Assembly: GCA_022376515.1 (NCBI GenBank)
Contig: WTXI01000114.1
Span: 1 to 64,000, forward strand
Reading direction: 5' to 3'
Length of the DNA: 64,000 bases
DNA from: Lactifluus volemus
Taxonomy: Eukaryota > Basidiomycota > Agaricomycetes > Russulales > Russulaceae
Positions within the stretch are counted from its first letter, which is position 1; the number at the start of each line of letters is the position of its first letter. A program made the translations under genes and the position numbers. Shown here piece by piece: positions 1 to 12,600 of this stretch. The notes beneath the pieces are model-generated. The model had not been told where the DNA came from, searched no databases, and saw only the letters and a program-made list of their open reading frames with translations.

Positions 1-490
1 CAACATCATACCACACCATCAAACAAAGTTCGCTCTAGCTGTACGACTGGCGCCCCTTTTGTAAAACCCCTTTCATATCTTTATTTCAAACTTTTACTCC
101 TGTCCCTCTTTGACGAGCGCGAGCGCGCATTCTAGCCTTTTTAAAATTTCTTTTTCTTTCCAAGCTCCCTACTAGTGCAGATTCGGAATATCGTTGTATG
201 ATCATGGGGGTTTCACTGATCTTTTTGGTCGTCATTGGTATCGGTCTCATAAGAAGGTATCTGATTGATTGCGAATGTTTGTTGAAAAGTTTCGAGTTTT
301 TTTTTTGAGTTGAGTGGATGAATGTTACGCGAGCCTGATTTAGTTTGTTTTTTACATGACAAAGGTAAAGAATTTTGGGGTAAAAAAAATGGGAAAAAAG
401 ACACATGTGATACTACTCAAAAAAGAATAATAGTTTTGGAAATCAATTCGAAACGTAGGAAAGAAAATGGGAGAAAGGAGGGTCGCCCCA
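1..490. other. intergenic, 3' flank of cyclin gene
   Basis: I see no convincing gene here. The stretch is A/T-rich with several poly-A and poly-T runs, and the short open frames on both strands have low-complexity translations without recognisable motifs. It probably holds the 3' UTR and terminator of the minus-strand cyclin gene that ends at 491. Confidence 0.5.
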
Positions 491-1633
491 TCAACCCTCA
501 CCTCGTGCACGCTCCTGAAACTGTGCAAACGCCATGTTCTGTTCAACACTAGCGCCCGTCCCTTCTGGCCTGCCGACGGGTGGTGGTGGAGGACCTGCGG
601 CCGGTACTATGGCAGGTGAGGACGTTCCGCCGCGACTGACGGCACCACTGGCACTACCGCTGTCGGATGACATCACGCCGCCGTCGGACGAAGAACCGCC
701 GAGGGATTCCTCGGGGGACGATAGGAGGAAGAACCTGCCTCCGGAGTGTGCGACGAGGTTGACGTAGTAGAGCTGGAGGACCTCACGTGTGCAGGCGAGG
801 CGCCAATCGATGGCGGCGAGGAAAGCGCGTTCGAGGCGGGCGAGCTCGGAGGGGGCCAGACCGCCTACGCGGGCGTAATGCGAGTTGGTGCAGAACGCGT
901 CGCAGTGCGATTTGGAGGAGAGGGAGACGGCGGTGATGATGAAGCGGTGTACGGTGAGGGAGGATATCGTAAAGGTTGGCTCGCGAGCGCAGATCTGGTC
1001 AATGTAGTGCAAGATGAGGAGGAGACAGGTCCTCTGCAGTGTAAATCATCGTTGGGGTATAACATTGCAATTGCGCATCAGATTGACATGGCAGATAGTA
1101 AAAGTCAGCTTCATCGTAATTTGCTTATCGGTAATAAGAGAGGGGTAAAAATGGAAAAGAGGGGTGGAGAGGGGGCAGGAAAAGACGAGGCACACCTCGA
1201 GATTGGTAAAGCGCACGATACGTCTGAGATAGTCGAGGATTGTAATCTGCGGAACGGACGCCGAGTGGAATCGCGAAATGCTCTCTCTGAGTGTCATGCA
1301 GTTTGTTGCATCGGATCACGATCAGCAAAATACGCGCGCACACGAACGCGTAGCACCAAAAAAAGAAATTCGGAGAAAAAAATAAAATGTTTGATAATCA
1401 GTTAGGTGGTCCAGGACAGAGTGAGAGAGAGAGACGCACGGAGAGAGTGGGATACGGTCGTTGATGGATATCAGGCGGTCGAGCATGAGTGCTGTCCTCG
1501 TAGGCGGGGAGAATGAGCGTCTCTCTCTCGTCAAACTTGAACGGAATGGCTACGTACCAATGAGCTGGCAGAGGGTGTCGATGTTAGCGTCCTCGTAAGC
1601 GGGCGGTAGACCAACCCTGCGTGAGGATTCCAT
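491..1633 (-). CDS. Pho80/PCL-family cyclin
   Basis: Four exons read on the minus strand: 1633-1558, 1491-1440, 1286-1196 and 1033-491. All junctions are GT-AG and phases agree, giving about 253 residues. The translation follows the Pho80 cyclin box: a segment like MLDRLISINDRIPLSP, then RFHS...ITILDYLRRI, then FTISSLTVHRF, then a C-terminal part with CDAFCTNSHYARVGG and IDWRLACTREVLQLYYVNLV. The last ~70 residues are Pro/Ser/Gly-rich and probably disordered. Family members partner a Pho85-type cyclin-dependent kinase and act in phosphate signalling or cell-cycle/polarity control; which role applies here cannot be told from sequence. The start was chosen because it is the first ATG in frame with the conserved exon and lies 290 bp from the divergent RPL12 start. 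The 162-nt third intron is longer than others in the window. Confidence 0.88.
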
Positions 1634-1923
1634 GCATCCATCTCACTGAGCCCGAGCCCGTTGTCGAGGCCTGGCACCACACAACAAGGTTCCGCGCGTC
1701 GTTTATCACTGGCCGAAAAGCGAGAGCCACTGAATTAGTTGTTGAAAAGGAAAAAAAAAAAAAGAAATAGAATAGAATTACGCTCAAATTCAAATTCTAC
1801 ACGGCATATTTCGGCACATGTGTGACACAGTCGTGACATTAAATGTACAGTTCCTGTTATCGGAGTGTAAACCTTGTTCATCATCTCATCGTCCCGTCAT
1901 CGGCTTCGCTTCAACACAGTGCA
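1634..1923. promoter_or_regulatory. shared divergent promoter, cyclin / RPL12
   Basis: This 290-bp gap separates the minus-strand cyclin start from the plus-strand RPL12 start, so it must hold both promoters and 5' leaders unless an upstream non-coding exon exists. It contains a poly-A run near 1750-1763. No TATA box or specific factor site could be assigned. Confidence 0.55.
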
Positions 1924-2591
1924 ATGGCCCCCAAAATCGTACGTGTCCTGTCATCTACGTCTTGCTGATGATGACTCTTGGTGCGTTTTTAGGATCCCAA
2001 CGAAATTAAGATCATCTACCTCCGGGCAACTGGTGGCGAGGTTGGTGCTTCGTCCGCTCTTGCACCTAAGATTGGTCCTCTCGGTCTTGTGCGTATACAT
2101 CATCGTTGCGGAACTATAGCCTTTCTCAACCCTTGTCGTCCCTTTCACAGTCCCCTAAAAAGGTCGGAGAAGATATCGCGAAAGCAACCACCGCTTGGAA
2201 GGGTCTACGCGTCACCGTTCAACTCACTATCCAGAACCGTCAGGCCCAAGTCTCCGTCGTACCTTCTGCATCGTCCCTCGTCATCCGTGCGCTCAAAGGT
2301 ACGATCACATTTTTTCCTTCTATCCCACTCTCTCACGTTTGTTTGGTCGCAGAACCCCCACGAGATCGCAAGAAGGAGAAAAACATTAAGCACTCTGGCA
2401 ACATCGCGCTCGATGAAATCTACGAGATTGCACGAACGATGAAGTACAAGTCACTATCGAAGGATCTCGCCGGCGGCGTCAAGGAAATCCTGGGTACGGC
2501 ACAGTCTGTCGGATGCACAATTGACGGCCGCCCGCCACATGACATTATCGACGCTATCGACGCTGGGGAGATCGATGTTCCAGATGAATAA
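1924..2591 (+). CDS. RPL12: 60S ribosomal protein L12 (uL11)
   Basis: Four exons (1924-1938, 1993-2088, 2151-2298, 2353-2591) join in phase to a 165-residue protein, the usual length of eukaryotic L12/uL11. It starts [21 protein letters not shown] and continues through [14 protein letters not shown] and [19 protein letters not shown]. The C-terminal RNA-binding half contains [17 protein letters not shown] and ends [10 protein letters not shown]. The protein sits at the base of the ribosomal P-stalk and binds the GTPase-associated centre of 25S rRNA. The first exon encodes only five residues, typical of early introns in fungal ribosomal protein genes. The gene is divergent from the cyclin. A decayed second copy lies at 44.16-44.44 kb, so this appears to be the only functional copy in the window. 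Confidence 0.97.
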
Positions 2592-3260
2592 GCGAGCCGT
2601 TGACATAGGGAATGAGGGTCGCATTATACTGTGTGTAGTTTTGTCCTTCTTTACTTGTGCTATGACGACACTATTGGAGAACGCTCAACCTGGTGTATGG
2701 TACTGGTCCGACTTGCACCACTGATGCTGTGCAAGCTAGGCTGCGTCGTCTTGATCATGTTTATCGCGCTTATCGATCAGGAACATCGACCGACGCTGTT
2801 CTGCAAGTCAATCCATCAAGCTATTCGTCCCTTGGGACGATATTTAGCCTCGCTTGTGTCAACCCTGAAACATTGAGCCCTTTACGGACGATTCTTTGAT
2901 CAGGTTACAAGCGCATCAAGTGACCAATCCACTCTCGTCTCCAAGCCTGTTACCCGAGAAAGACAGATCTTCCTGCGGCCTGAATATTTGGCACAATGGT
3001 TTGCAGACATGACCCAAGCTGTGACAACACCACCCTGGCATATCGTCTACTTGAGCGAATAAGCACATCAATGGGCAGCCACTAAAATGGAAGTGTGGAG
3101 AAGACAGAGCGGAGAGGATCCTGTACGCTTGAAGCCGTGGCAACGCTCACGGCATCCTTAATCTTGTCCCTAATCACTCTCAACGTTCAAGTCATGACAT
3201 GCCCGAGCCCGATGATCGAAGGTGGACATGTCCATTATTTGGGCTACACTCGCCATATAT
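2592..3260. other. intergenic, no gene recognised
   Basis: This is the downstream flank of RPL12. Open frames of 61-81 residues occur on both strands but none has a recognisable domain or a plausible splice partner. By position it corresponds to the upstream region of the decayed transporter that follows. Confidence 0.45.
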
Positions 3261-3264
3261 TGCG

Positions 3265-4975
3265 GCAGGTAATAGCTTAGTGAACGTTTGTTGTCAACAA
3301 GGGCATTATTGCCTTTTCACTCATCACTCATAACGACACACCCCAAGCGCTAGCGACACCATCGTTTTATTCCCGTGTTATGCCTACAGTATCTCCGCGG
3401 GACTGGCCCTTTCGCGAAACAGGGTGATTCGCGTATGGTGTGAGTCGTCTGACGAGCTCTGGGACTTTTTGTTTAATGAGAAGTGCTGACAGGCTTTGGG
3501 GTCCTTATTTTGCAGTCCCTCGGCACGCATTTCCCGCAAGTTGGTTGACATCAAAAAAATTGCGAGTGCACGATGTTCCAACCCGCGCACGCGCACTACC
3601 TGCATTGGACCGTGTCAAGCCTATTCATGCCTCTTGTTAATGGCGGGTTATTTAGAGAGCACACATCGCGTTGTCACCGATTCTCTTGAAATACCTGGCG
3701 AGTCACATCTTGAATAATACTGGGCCTGGTGATAACTTAACTCACTCACTTCCCCCTTTTCACGCGCCCATTCATCGCATCGTAGATGACAGGCGGGGGA
3801 AGTCCTTTTTCTACGGATCCGAGAAGTATGACGCCTTTGTCAGCCCCCCCTCCCCCATCTTCGCTATTCGGTTGCCGGCCTCGCCCCGAGGGGGTGGTCC
3901 GTCCCCAAACTCTGTAAGTTACATCACCATGGTTTCTGCGATTAGCGCGCTGCGGTGTCGTGTCAGCCCAAGAGGGCTTCTTCCCTTGACATTGTATGTG
4001 TTTCGCAGGTCTACTACCCCCTAACCGTTTCAAAGGGTCGAGTAAAGACCATACGACACAGTGTTTCCGGGCTCAGTAGGATAAATCGATGCTTCTCTTC
4101 TTGCGAATCGCTCCCCACCTCTCCAGTCCCCTCCGTCTTTGGCGTGGGGAGTTATCGGATACTGACGACGGTGAACGACTTCTGCTATCTGCGAAGAGGA
4201 AGCCTCATCCGCGAACTTTGTTGCTACGACGGACGGTGGTAACGCAGCGTCGCTCGTGGAGCTCATTTTATGAGCGTATCCTTTGAGTCGTCGCGGTTGT
4301 TGTATGGATCTGCTACTTGTGGTCCGTCCCCGTGTCCGCAGCTCAGACGGGTACGCGAATCCGTGGTTGCGCAGGTGAGTCCCCTTGCCAATGTCTAGGG
4401 CGTGGGAATCAGCATCATACTCACGTTTTTGTCAGCTCGCTTTCACCTGCAGGCGCGCTTCGTCAGCGCGAAGCTGCACTGTTCCATCGATATTGCATTC
4501 ACATATAACTGTCTCTCTCGGTGTCACGCTCAAAAGGGGCCGCAACGATCCACATCATCCGTTGCCTGCGGACGTTAACCAGATCACCCTGCTGTGGGTT
4601 TTTACGCTCGGCACGCAGGGCTTAGGGCGAAGCCAGGCAAAGCAAGGATCAGGTTTACTCGGGATGGTGCGTAGAGCGCATGCCCTTATCTTAAACCTTC
4701 CACCCTCGGGTACGATGTTGGACATGCTCTCATATCTGGTCCCGCTTGCCCGATTCCCCTCGACGACTACATATGTTGTGTGCGTTTCTCCCCCGTAGGC
4801 GTTGCTATGATGACTCTGAACTGCTGACCTGCGACACAGGAGAGTCGCTGAGACTACAAGGTCAGCGTTTCCCACTCGTAACATGGCGTAATGCAGGACC
4901 ATATGATAGCGGCATCATAGATCAAGAAAGAAGTCGAGACATTCACAAGGGGCGGGGTGATGTCCGTCAGTGAAG
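3265..4975 (+). pseudogene. decayed FucP-type MFS transporter
   Basis: This stretch is collinear with the intact transporter at 45,278-47,388, introns included, but broken by many indels and stops. Recognisable pieces in order are: the TTL/FFT exon and short GFSYG exon (about 3325-3450); the exon for the LLDVLNAHFQ segment (3515-3600); the short GAYIVFSP-like exon (3660-3700); the KKYGGFVS segment (near 3825); the GVGISHSH...FCQLTF exon (4400-4530); an exon reading FTLGTQGLGRSQAKQGSGLL (about 4600-4665); and a piece matching LAGFTAMTVYAV next to a donor at about 4745-4782. The 3' intron near 4800-4840 is also alignable. No continuous reading frame can be chained, so this is a dead copy. Its position right after RPL12 mirrors the dead-RPL12/live-transporter pair at 44-47 kb. 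Confidence 0.82.
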
Positions 4976-5145
4976 AAGGCAAGATGATGTCTCGTTAAGA
5001 AAGATCGATGTCGCCAAATTGAGCCCAAAAAAACAGGGTTACTGTATTATAGCCATTTCGGATATCCAATAGAACCACGTATGACATTACAACGGAGGCT
5101 GTGCGATCTGGCAGAGCCAAGCACCGGCATGAGGCGTGGTGCCGG

Positions 5146-5822
5146 TTATACTACAGAGGTGCGTGAACCTGCTAAACGGTCCAAGAGCTGGAGCGCAAGG
5201 GGAATGTGTGTGAGCGCGACATAGCCCAGGCGAAAAAAAAAATGAGGTGTGGATGGCGTACAGGGCGGAGGTAGGGTAGATTCAGGAACGTGCCAATAAA
5301 CGGTAATTGGCGGAGGAAAGTTAGGATGACGGGGAAAAAGTCCCTGCGTGGGAGAGGTAAGGAGGGGGGCAGGATGCCAGAGAAAAAGGCGCATACGCAC
5401 CCGAAAAGATTGAGAAACCCGAACATCTCCACCAACACGCCGATGGCTGGCCACTTGAGAAAGACGAGGAGGATGCCTCCGAGGAAACAGGCGGTCCCAC
5501 GCAGCTTGTTCTTCCGCGCGAAAAAGTAAAATGTCTTTTGTGGGCCGATGATGAGGAAGAGACCGCCGAGAAAGAGGATCTAAGTGCGTGTTGTGTATAT
5601 CGAGGGAAATAATGATTAGCCAGCATGAGACTGGGAGAGATGGATTGCGCACGTTTCCGAGGGCGAGGAGAGCACCGTCAAAGAAGAGCATGACGCCGAG
5701 CAGCATGAAGAGTGCGCCAAACGAGGTCAGCCCAACGCCAATTTCTGCTCCATGTTAGTCGTCGACCTTCGTAGTGAAGACAAAAAAGCTTTTTACTGAC
5801 TTTGCATATCTGTTAGCCACAT
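5146..5822 (-). CDS. GOT1: Golgi vesicle transport protein GOT1
   Basis: Five exons on the minus strand (5822-5801, 5744-5653, 5579-5401, 5343-5262, 5187-5146) give about 138 residues with every splice phase consistent. The protein begins MWLTDMQKIGVGLTSFG, the hallmark N-terminus of GOT1/GOT1B. It then has four hydrophobic segments: ALFMLLGVMLFF, ILFLGGLFLIIGPQKTFYFF, ACFLGGILLVFLKWPAIGVL, and FFPVILTFLRQLPFIGTFL. It ends LLDRLAGSRTSVV. GOT1 is a small tetraspanning membrane protein of COPII vesicles and early Golgi, acting in ER-to-Golgi and intra-Golgi traffic with the Sft2 family. Length and topology match the family. At least four damaged copies follow between the NLR genes; this is the only copy with all exons and splice sites intact. 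Confidence 0.95.
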
Positions 5823-6699
5823 AATTTTGGGAGGATTCGATTAGGTTGTATATGTCACGGTCAATGGCAGGTGAAGCGAGGCGGTCGTAGCAGGCCGCCA
5901 CGTGCCATGCTGACGCGATACGTTGCGCACGCTACTAGTCACTGACCACCCCGGTTCTACCTTTGATTGAAATCGTTCAATCACGGCAGCCATAGGCTTT
6001 ATACTCTGCTCGGTTGCTTACCAGTACTAGTGTCGAGGGCCCCTCACTGTCCTCGGTGTACGAACCATACTAAATTTTTGTGTGGCGATGAGTAAAAATT
6101 GAGTGAGAAATTCAAACATTAGGTGAAATCCTCGAGTGAAATGATCCAGGACGGCATTGTATCAGCATAGTCAGCAGAGCCGTGTATGTCCTGGACTAAG
6201 AAAATACAGATGCCATACGCAAACGAGAACGGCTTGCGATCTAGACTTCGAGCTCCATACACAATGAGGCATTAATAGATTCTTGTCGCACTTCTATTGT
6301 GAATAAAAGCGAACTACTAATGTGTTATTCTTGTCCCAAAAAATCATTTCTCTTTACATCAAGGGCAACTTGAAGAACACATATATTTCCCGCAGCAAAA
6401 ATAGTGCGACTGACAATTAGTCCAGAAGATGCAGGTCACTGAGTTAAGATTTATATAGTCTGATTTGTTCCATACTTCAACAACACTGTCGGTCATCATA
6501 CCATACGCAAGTATCCTATGTAATGTGAACATTGCAGGGGTGTTCGATTATATTGGTGACTTGTCCAATGCCTTTGCGTCTGCACCACATCTGAGAAGGA
6601 GCTGAGTGACGTCCAGGTTCCTTCCTTTGATGCGAGGTGTAGTGATGTCTGGCCATTCGTGTTAAGTGCATTGACATCTACGCTACAATCGAGAAGGAG
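5823..6699. repeat. duplicated GOT1-to-NLR spacer
   Basis: This spacer holds the GOT1 upstream region and the 3' flank of NLR1. About 5,690-6,130 and 6,445-6,700 align closely with 24,130-24,590 and 24,580-24,790, the equivalent spacer beside NLR2. That shows GOT1 and the NLR 3' end were duplicated together. About 310 bp (6,132-6,443) are present only here. Decayed ankyrin codons extend downstream of the NLR1 stop at 6700. Confidence 0.7.
6132..6443. other. ~310-bp segment absent from the paralogous spacer
   Basis: The paralogous spacer passes directly from a GAAATCCTTGGG-like sequence to TAAGATTTATATAG at about 24,570-24,592. The copy here carries roughly 310 extra bases at that junction. 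It has no long open frame. It may be a small non-autonomous insertion, or ancestral sequence lost from the other copy. I could not see clear terminal inverted repeats or an unambiguous target duplication. Confidence 0.4.
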
Positions 6700-9600
6700 C
6701 TATGCAAGGTCTACGCATCTCCATTTTGGTGCAAAGTGCAATGGCCTCGGGTTGTTCGTGCCTCGTGAGTTTACATTTGCGACGCACCCAATAAGGGCTG
6801 TAGCGACATCTGCATCATGGTTTGCGCCACGAAGAAGAAGAAGCTGGACAATTTCTAGGTGTCCGCGTTCCGAAGCCAGATGAAATGGGGTCACGTGATT
6901 GTTATCCAGGGCATTCGGATCTGCGCCATGATCGAGAAGAAGTCGAGCAGTGTCTAGGCATCCAATGTTCGATGCAAAGTGCAATGGCGTCTGGTTGTCC
7001 GTGTCTTGTGAATTTACATTTGCACCATACTCAATAAGGACTTGAGCGAGAACTAAAAACTCCAAAGTAGATGACCTAAAAGGATTTCTACCATTACCTA
7101 AACTGAAATGGAGAATGACATACAGCGTACCAATGTGGGTTTAGCACCAGGTGTAAGGGAGTCCGGGCATCCTTATCTCGGGGATCATGATTTGCGCCAC
7201 GAAGAAGAAGAAGCTGGACAATTTCCAGGTGTCTGTATTGTGAAGCCAAATGCAATGGGGTCATGTGATCGTTATCCAGGGCATTTGCATCTGCGCCATG
7301 ATCGAGAAGAAGTCGAGCAGCGTCTACGTATCCAATGTTGGATGCAAAGTGCAATGGTGTCCAGTTGTTCGTGTCTTGTGCATTTACATTTGCGCCGCAC
7401 TCGATAAGGACTTGAGCGAGAACTAAAAACTCCAAAGTAGATGACCTAAAAGGATTTCTACCATTACTTAAACTGAAATGGAGATAATGACATACAGCGT
7501 ACCAATCTGGGTTTAGCACCAGGTGTAAGGCAGTCCGGGCTTCCTCACCTCGGGAATCATGATTTGCGCCACGAAGAAGAAGCTGGACAAATTCCAGGTG
7601 TCCGCGTTCTGAAGCTAAATGCAATGGGGTCACGTGATCATTATCCAGGGCATTTGCATCTGCGCCATGTTCGAGAAGAAGTCGAGCAGTGTCTAGGTAT
7701 CCAACTTCCAATGCAAAGTGCAATGGCGTCCTGTTGTTCGTGTCTTGTGAATTTACATTTGCACCACACTCGATAAGGACTTTAGCGAGATCAGAACGCT
7801 CTTTAAACTCCAAAGTAGATGACCTAAATGGATTTCTAGCATTATCTAAACTGAAATGGAGAATGACATACAGCGTACCAATGTGGGTTTAGCGCCAGGT
7901 GTAAGGGAGTCCGGGCATCCTTATCTCGGGGATCATGATTTGCGCCACGAAGAAGAAGAAGCTGGACAAATTCCAGGTGTCCGCGTTCTGAAGCTAAATG
8001 CAATGGGGTCACGTGATCATTATCCAGGGCATTTGCATCTGCGCCATGTTCGAGAAGAAGTCGAGCAGTGTCTAGGTATCCAACTTCCAATGCAAAGTGC
8101 AATGGCGCCCTGTTGTTCGTGTCTTGTGAACTTACATTTGCACCACACTCGATAAGGACTTTAGCGAGATCAGAACGCTCTTTAAACTCCAAAGTAGATG
8201 ACCTAAATGGATTTCTTGTTGTAATATCGATTACGACGTCAGGGGGACCGCCGCCGATATCGAAAACGAGCGAGCTGACGCGAGCGACGGGGAAGACGCT
8301 CCAAGCGTCTAGAAACACGGTCTGGACGTGTTTCACCCCGATTTTGTTTCTATGCTCTTGTATTGTTTGATTTATCTCATTGTGGCTTTGTTTCTTTAAG
8401 TTTTATTTAATTCTCGCAGTCTCGAAGCATCGAGAACGATGCCAAAAGAATAGTCGCGTTTATCGTGATCTATTCGGGTTTCCTTTTTCGAATTGTAGCA
8501 AGCGCGACTTCGCGCGATGACCCTCGCGGTCATATGTCTCAGTCTTGTTTTATTTTCGATCGTTTATTCGTTTGCTTACTGTTCCTAAGATTCTAAGATT
8601 CTCTTCTTGTTCTCCACTTTTAAATAGTCTTAAAAACAAATTATCAGAATGTATTAAATACGGGCAAAATGCCCCTCAAAATGTAACGAAGTTTGTCCTC
8701 CCCGTTCCGTTCCCTCTCGTCCCGCGTCCTCGAAAACCCTTCGATTTGACCCATACCTGTTGTCAGGTTATGGGCCCTGACGCTGCTCATCTCTAAAAAC
8801 ATAAATCATCCACTACTCATCTTATTAAACTGGAGTCAACCATGAGTGAGGAAAACAAACTCACCATCATCAAGTTAATCGAGGACGGGTCGAACTGGGT
8901 AACGTATCGCGATCGCATGATATGGGCGGTCGATTCTCGAAGATGGCGAGACCATCTTACTCACGACGCCATGACCACGCCATATATAACGGCAGGCGTT
9001 GTCGGTGGTCTCGATCCAATCACGCGTTGGGAGAACGATGAAGCCGGTATCAAACAATTGATCGCTTCATCGGTGCCTGACACTGTATTCAATCACATCA
9101 AAGGCCACGTACACGCAAAGGATGTTTGGGACGAGCTGAGAAAATTATTCGAAGCACGTACCAAAGCATTGCTTACGGAGCTAAGCCGAAAGCTTCACAG
9201 CGTGCGCTGTGATGAGGATGACGATGTACGTGTGCATTTTAATAAAATGGCTAACTTGCGCCAGCAGCTTGCGTCGATGGGGAAGACGATCACAGACGAA
9301 GAATATGCTTCGATCTTGATGGGATCGCTCCCCGATTCGTACGACGGCATCATGGGATCGATATCTGCCGCGTCAGATATTAGCGAAAAAGACGTTTCGG
9401 CCGCGACAGTAATTCGGCAAGCCCAAGACGAATACAATAGGCGTATCATCAAGAAGGGGAACATCCCCATGGATGAATCTTTCGCAGTCGCAATCCAGAG
9501 GCAAAACCAAAAGCGCAAAAAACGCGACATCGAATGTTTCAATTGCAAAAAACGCGGTCATGTAAAAGCTGACTGCTGGGCTAAAGGTGGCGGCAAAGAA

Positions 9601-12600
9601 GGCCAAGGACCCAAAAATCGCGAAGCCAAAGTCGGGGCAGCATCAGCAGAGGCCCAGCACGAAGAAATCGAGGCCTGGATGGCCATACAAGAAGTCGAAT
9701 CGCTCGACGATCTAAGCGATGGAACGGAGGGGGAGTGGACTGTAATTGATGAAGATGAGGACACGGTATCAGCTATGATATCTGATCCACGTACCTCAAG
9801 CGAAGTCGAGCTCTACGACTCGGGAGCGTCTCGACATATGTCCCCCCACAGAGACAAGTTCATTTCTTATCGTCCCATCGAACCGCGCGCTATAAAAACA
9901 GCTGATAAGCGACTGTGTTATGCCATAGGAGCTGGGGACTTACAAATCGATGTGCCAAACGGAGCAGCGACCTCGAATGTGCTGCTAAAAGACGCCCTCC
10001 ATGCACCAGACATTGGGGTCACCATAGTGTCTGTTAGCCGAATTGCCCAAGCTGGTAAAACGGTATCATTCACTGGTGATTATTGTGAGATAAAAAATAA
10101 GAAAGGAGATGTCATTGGATGCATACCGAAAAACTCCAATGGGCTATACAGAGTGCAACACGACGAGTCGAACGCTGCGGAGGTAGTCGAAAAAGTGAGT
10201 CTTCCCACGCTCCATCGACGGCTTGGTCATACTTCAGTCGACGCAATCCGTTCGCTCATCCGTCACCATGCCATCGAGGGCGTGGAATTAATCGAAGACA
10301 CCTCACCATTTCATTGCGATTCGTGTGAACATGCCAAGAATACTCGCAAACCGATTAAGAGCGAACGGACTGGCGGCCAAACAAGCGCGTTCGGTGAGGA
10401 AATTCATTCCGATCTCTGGGGTCCCTCAAGAACTACCACCCTCGGAGGATGCCTATACTATGTAACGTTTACAGACGATTTTACTCGATACACCAAGGTC
10501 GAGATACTCAAGAAGAAGAGCGACGTTCTCGCGGCTTACAAGGCGTACGCGGCCTGGGCGCAAACACAACACGGTGCCAAAATCAAGCGATTACGATCCG
10601 ATCGAGGAGGCGAATACACGGGAAACCAATTTACGAAGTTCCTGCAAGAGCAAGGAACTGAACGAAGGCTTACAACTCATGACACTCCTCAACACAATGG
10701 AGTTGCAGAAGCCCTAAATAGGAGACTCATGGAAAGGGTACGTGCTATGCTTCATCAGTCAGGTCTCCCAGAATATCTCTGGGGAGAGACACTGCAACAT
10801 GCTGTCTGGCTGAAAAACAGAAGCTCAACCCGCGTGCTGGGCGATGTCACCCCATTGGAGCGCCTGACAGGCATTAAACCGAACATATCGGGCGTGCCCG
10901 AATGGGGGCAGCCCGTATGGGTCCACATCTTCAAGGGGTCGAAATTGGAAGCACGCGGGGTAAAAGCACGGTGGGTGGGATACGACAAAGAGTCTCCTCA
11001 CGCACATAGGATTTATTGGCCCGAGAGAAGCAAAACGTCCGTCGAACGCGACGTAAAATTCATTACCCACGCTATCACCGTGTACGCGCCTTCGCAGACC
11101 CAGCCTGGACAAGCCGCGGGCGTCGTTCCTCAGCAACAAGCCGTACCAGCAGCACCAGCCCCTCCTCCTCCGGGACCTCCGGGACCTCTGCCAGCTGATC
11201 AAATTCCATTGCCGCCATCGCCCAAGACACCTGAAGATCAAGCCGAAGAATCAGGAGACCAACCACCGCCATTTACTCCTCCTTCAGCGTTAACGCCACT
11301 TCCATCCGCTGCCTTATCGATGCCATCGATTACGCCTCCAGCCGCGCCTCGAAAAGGCAAGGGGAAGATATCTGCGTTATCGGCACCACCTCAACCCACG
11401 CGTAAATCGACACGCGAACCGAAACCCTCAGAATATATCAAGCGGCTAATGGCTGGAGAAGGCACCACTGGGGGCAGCAGTAACATCTCATCTATGATTA
11501 AATGGATGCATCCTAACATACAAGAGGCATATGAGAAATATGTCTCATCCCCAGATCAATCTTTCGATGATGACCCCAGTGCTTCTGCCGTCGAGTTCGC
11601 ATACGGCGCCGAACTCGAATCCGCTGCCGCCGCTGCCGTTTTCGAAACCGAAGGCGACCCTAAGACGCTACGTGAAGCGCAAGCGCGACCCGATTGGCCT
11701 CTTTGGAAAGAGGCAATGGATCGCGAAATCGCGACCCTCGAACACGCAGGAACATGGGAAACGGTCCCGCGACCTCAAAATAAGAACATCGTCAGCTCAA
11801 AATGGGTCTATCGTATCAAAAAGAAGGCCGATGGTTCTATTGAGAAGTACAAGGCACGCCTCGTCGCGAGGGGATTTACTCAAGTTTATGGTGTCGATTA
11901 CTACGACACCTACTCCCCCGTCGCGAAACTTGGAAGCATTCGCACGATTTTAGCGTTCGCGGCACGCTATGATTGGGATATCGAGACGTTCGACTTCATC
12001 GGAGCTTATTTGAATGGAGAACTGGAAGCCGATGAAGACATTTATATGCAATCGCCGCCTGGTTATGAGGATCAAGCAGGCCAAGTCAAGCATCTCAAGA
12101 AATCCCTCTACGGTCTTAAACAGGCCGGACGTCGATGGTATGATACCCTAGCGTCCGCCCTCACTGATATCGGCTTTCGCGTTAGCAAAGCCGATCCCGG
12201 CGTATTTTATTTACGCACGCAGTATGATACTCTCATACTTGCTGTGCACGTGGACGACTGTGTGTTGACAGGCAGCTCGTCGAAGCTCATCGCCGATTAC
12301 AAGATCAAGATTAACGCGCAATATTCGTTAACCGATTTGGGGCCTATTCATTGGCTTCTCGGTATCAAGATCGTTCGGGATCGTTTCGCACACACGATAT
12401 CGCTTTCTCAGGAGGCATATCTCGACACTATCATCGCGCGATTCAATTTAGGCGATGCGAAAGCACAACGAACGCCGATGATCCCGAACGCGATTTATTC
12501 GAAAGAAGATGGCCTCACCGACACGACGGCGATGAGCAACGTGCCCTATCGAGAGGCAATCGGCAGTCTTATGTATGCTGCCGTAGCCACTCGACCTGAC

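Noticed and set aside
7094..8370. Repeated plus-strand frames starting MENDIQRTNVGLAPGVRESG
   Set aside because: They are antisense to the ankyrin cassettes and repeat only because the cassettes repeat. The codon pattern fits the minus-strand ankyrin reading.
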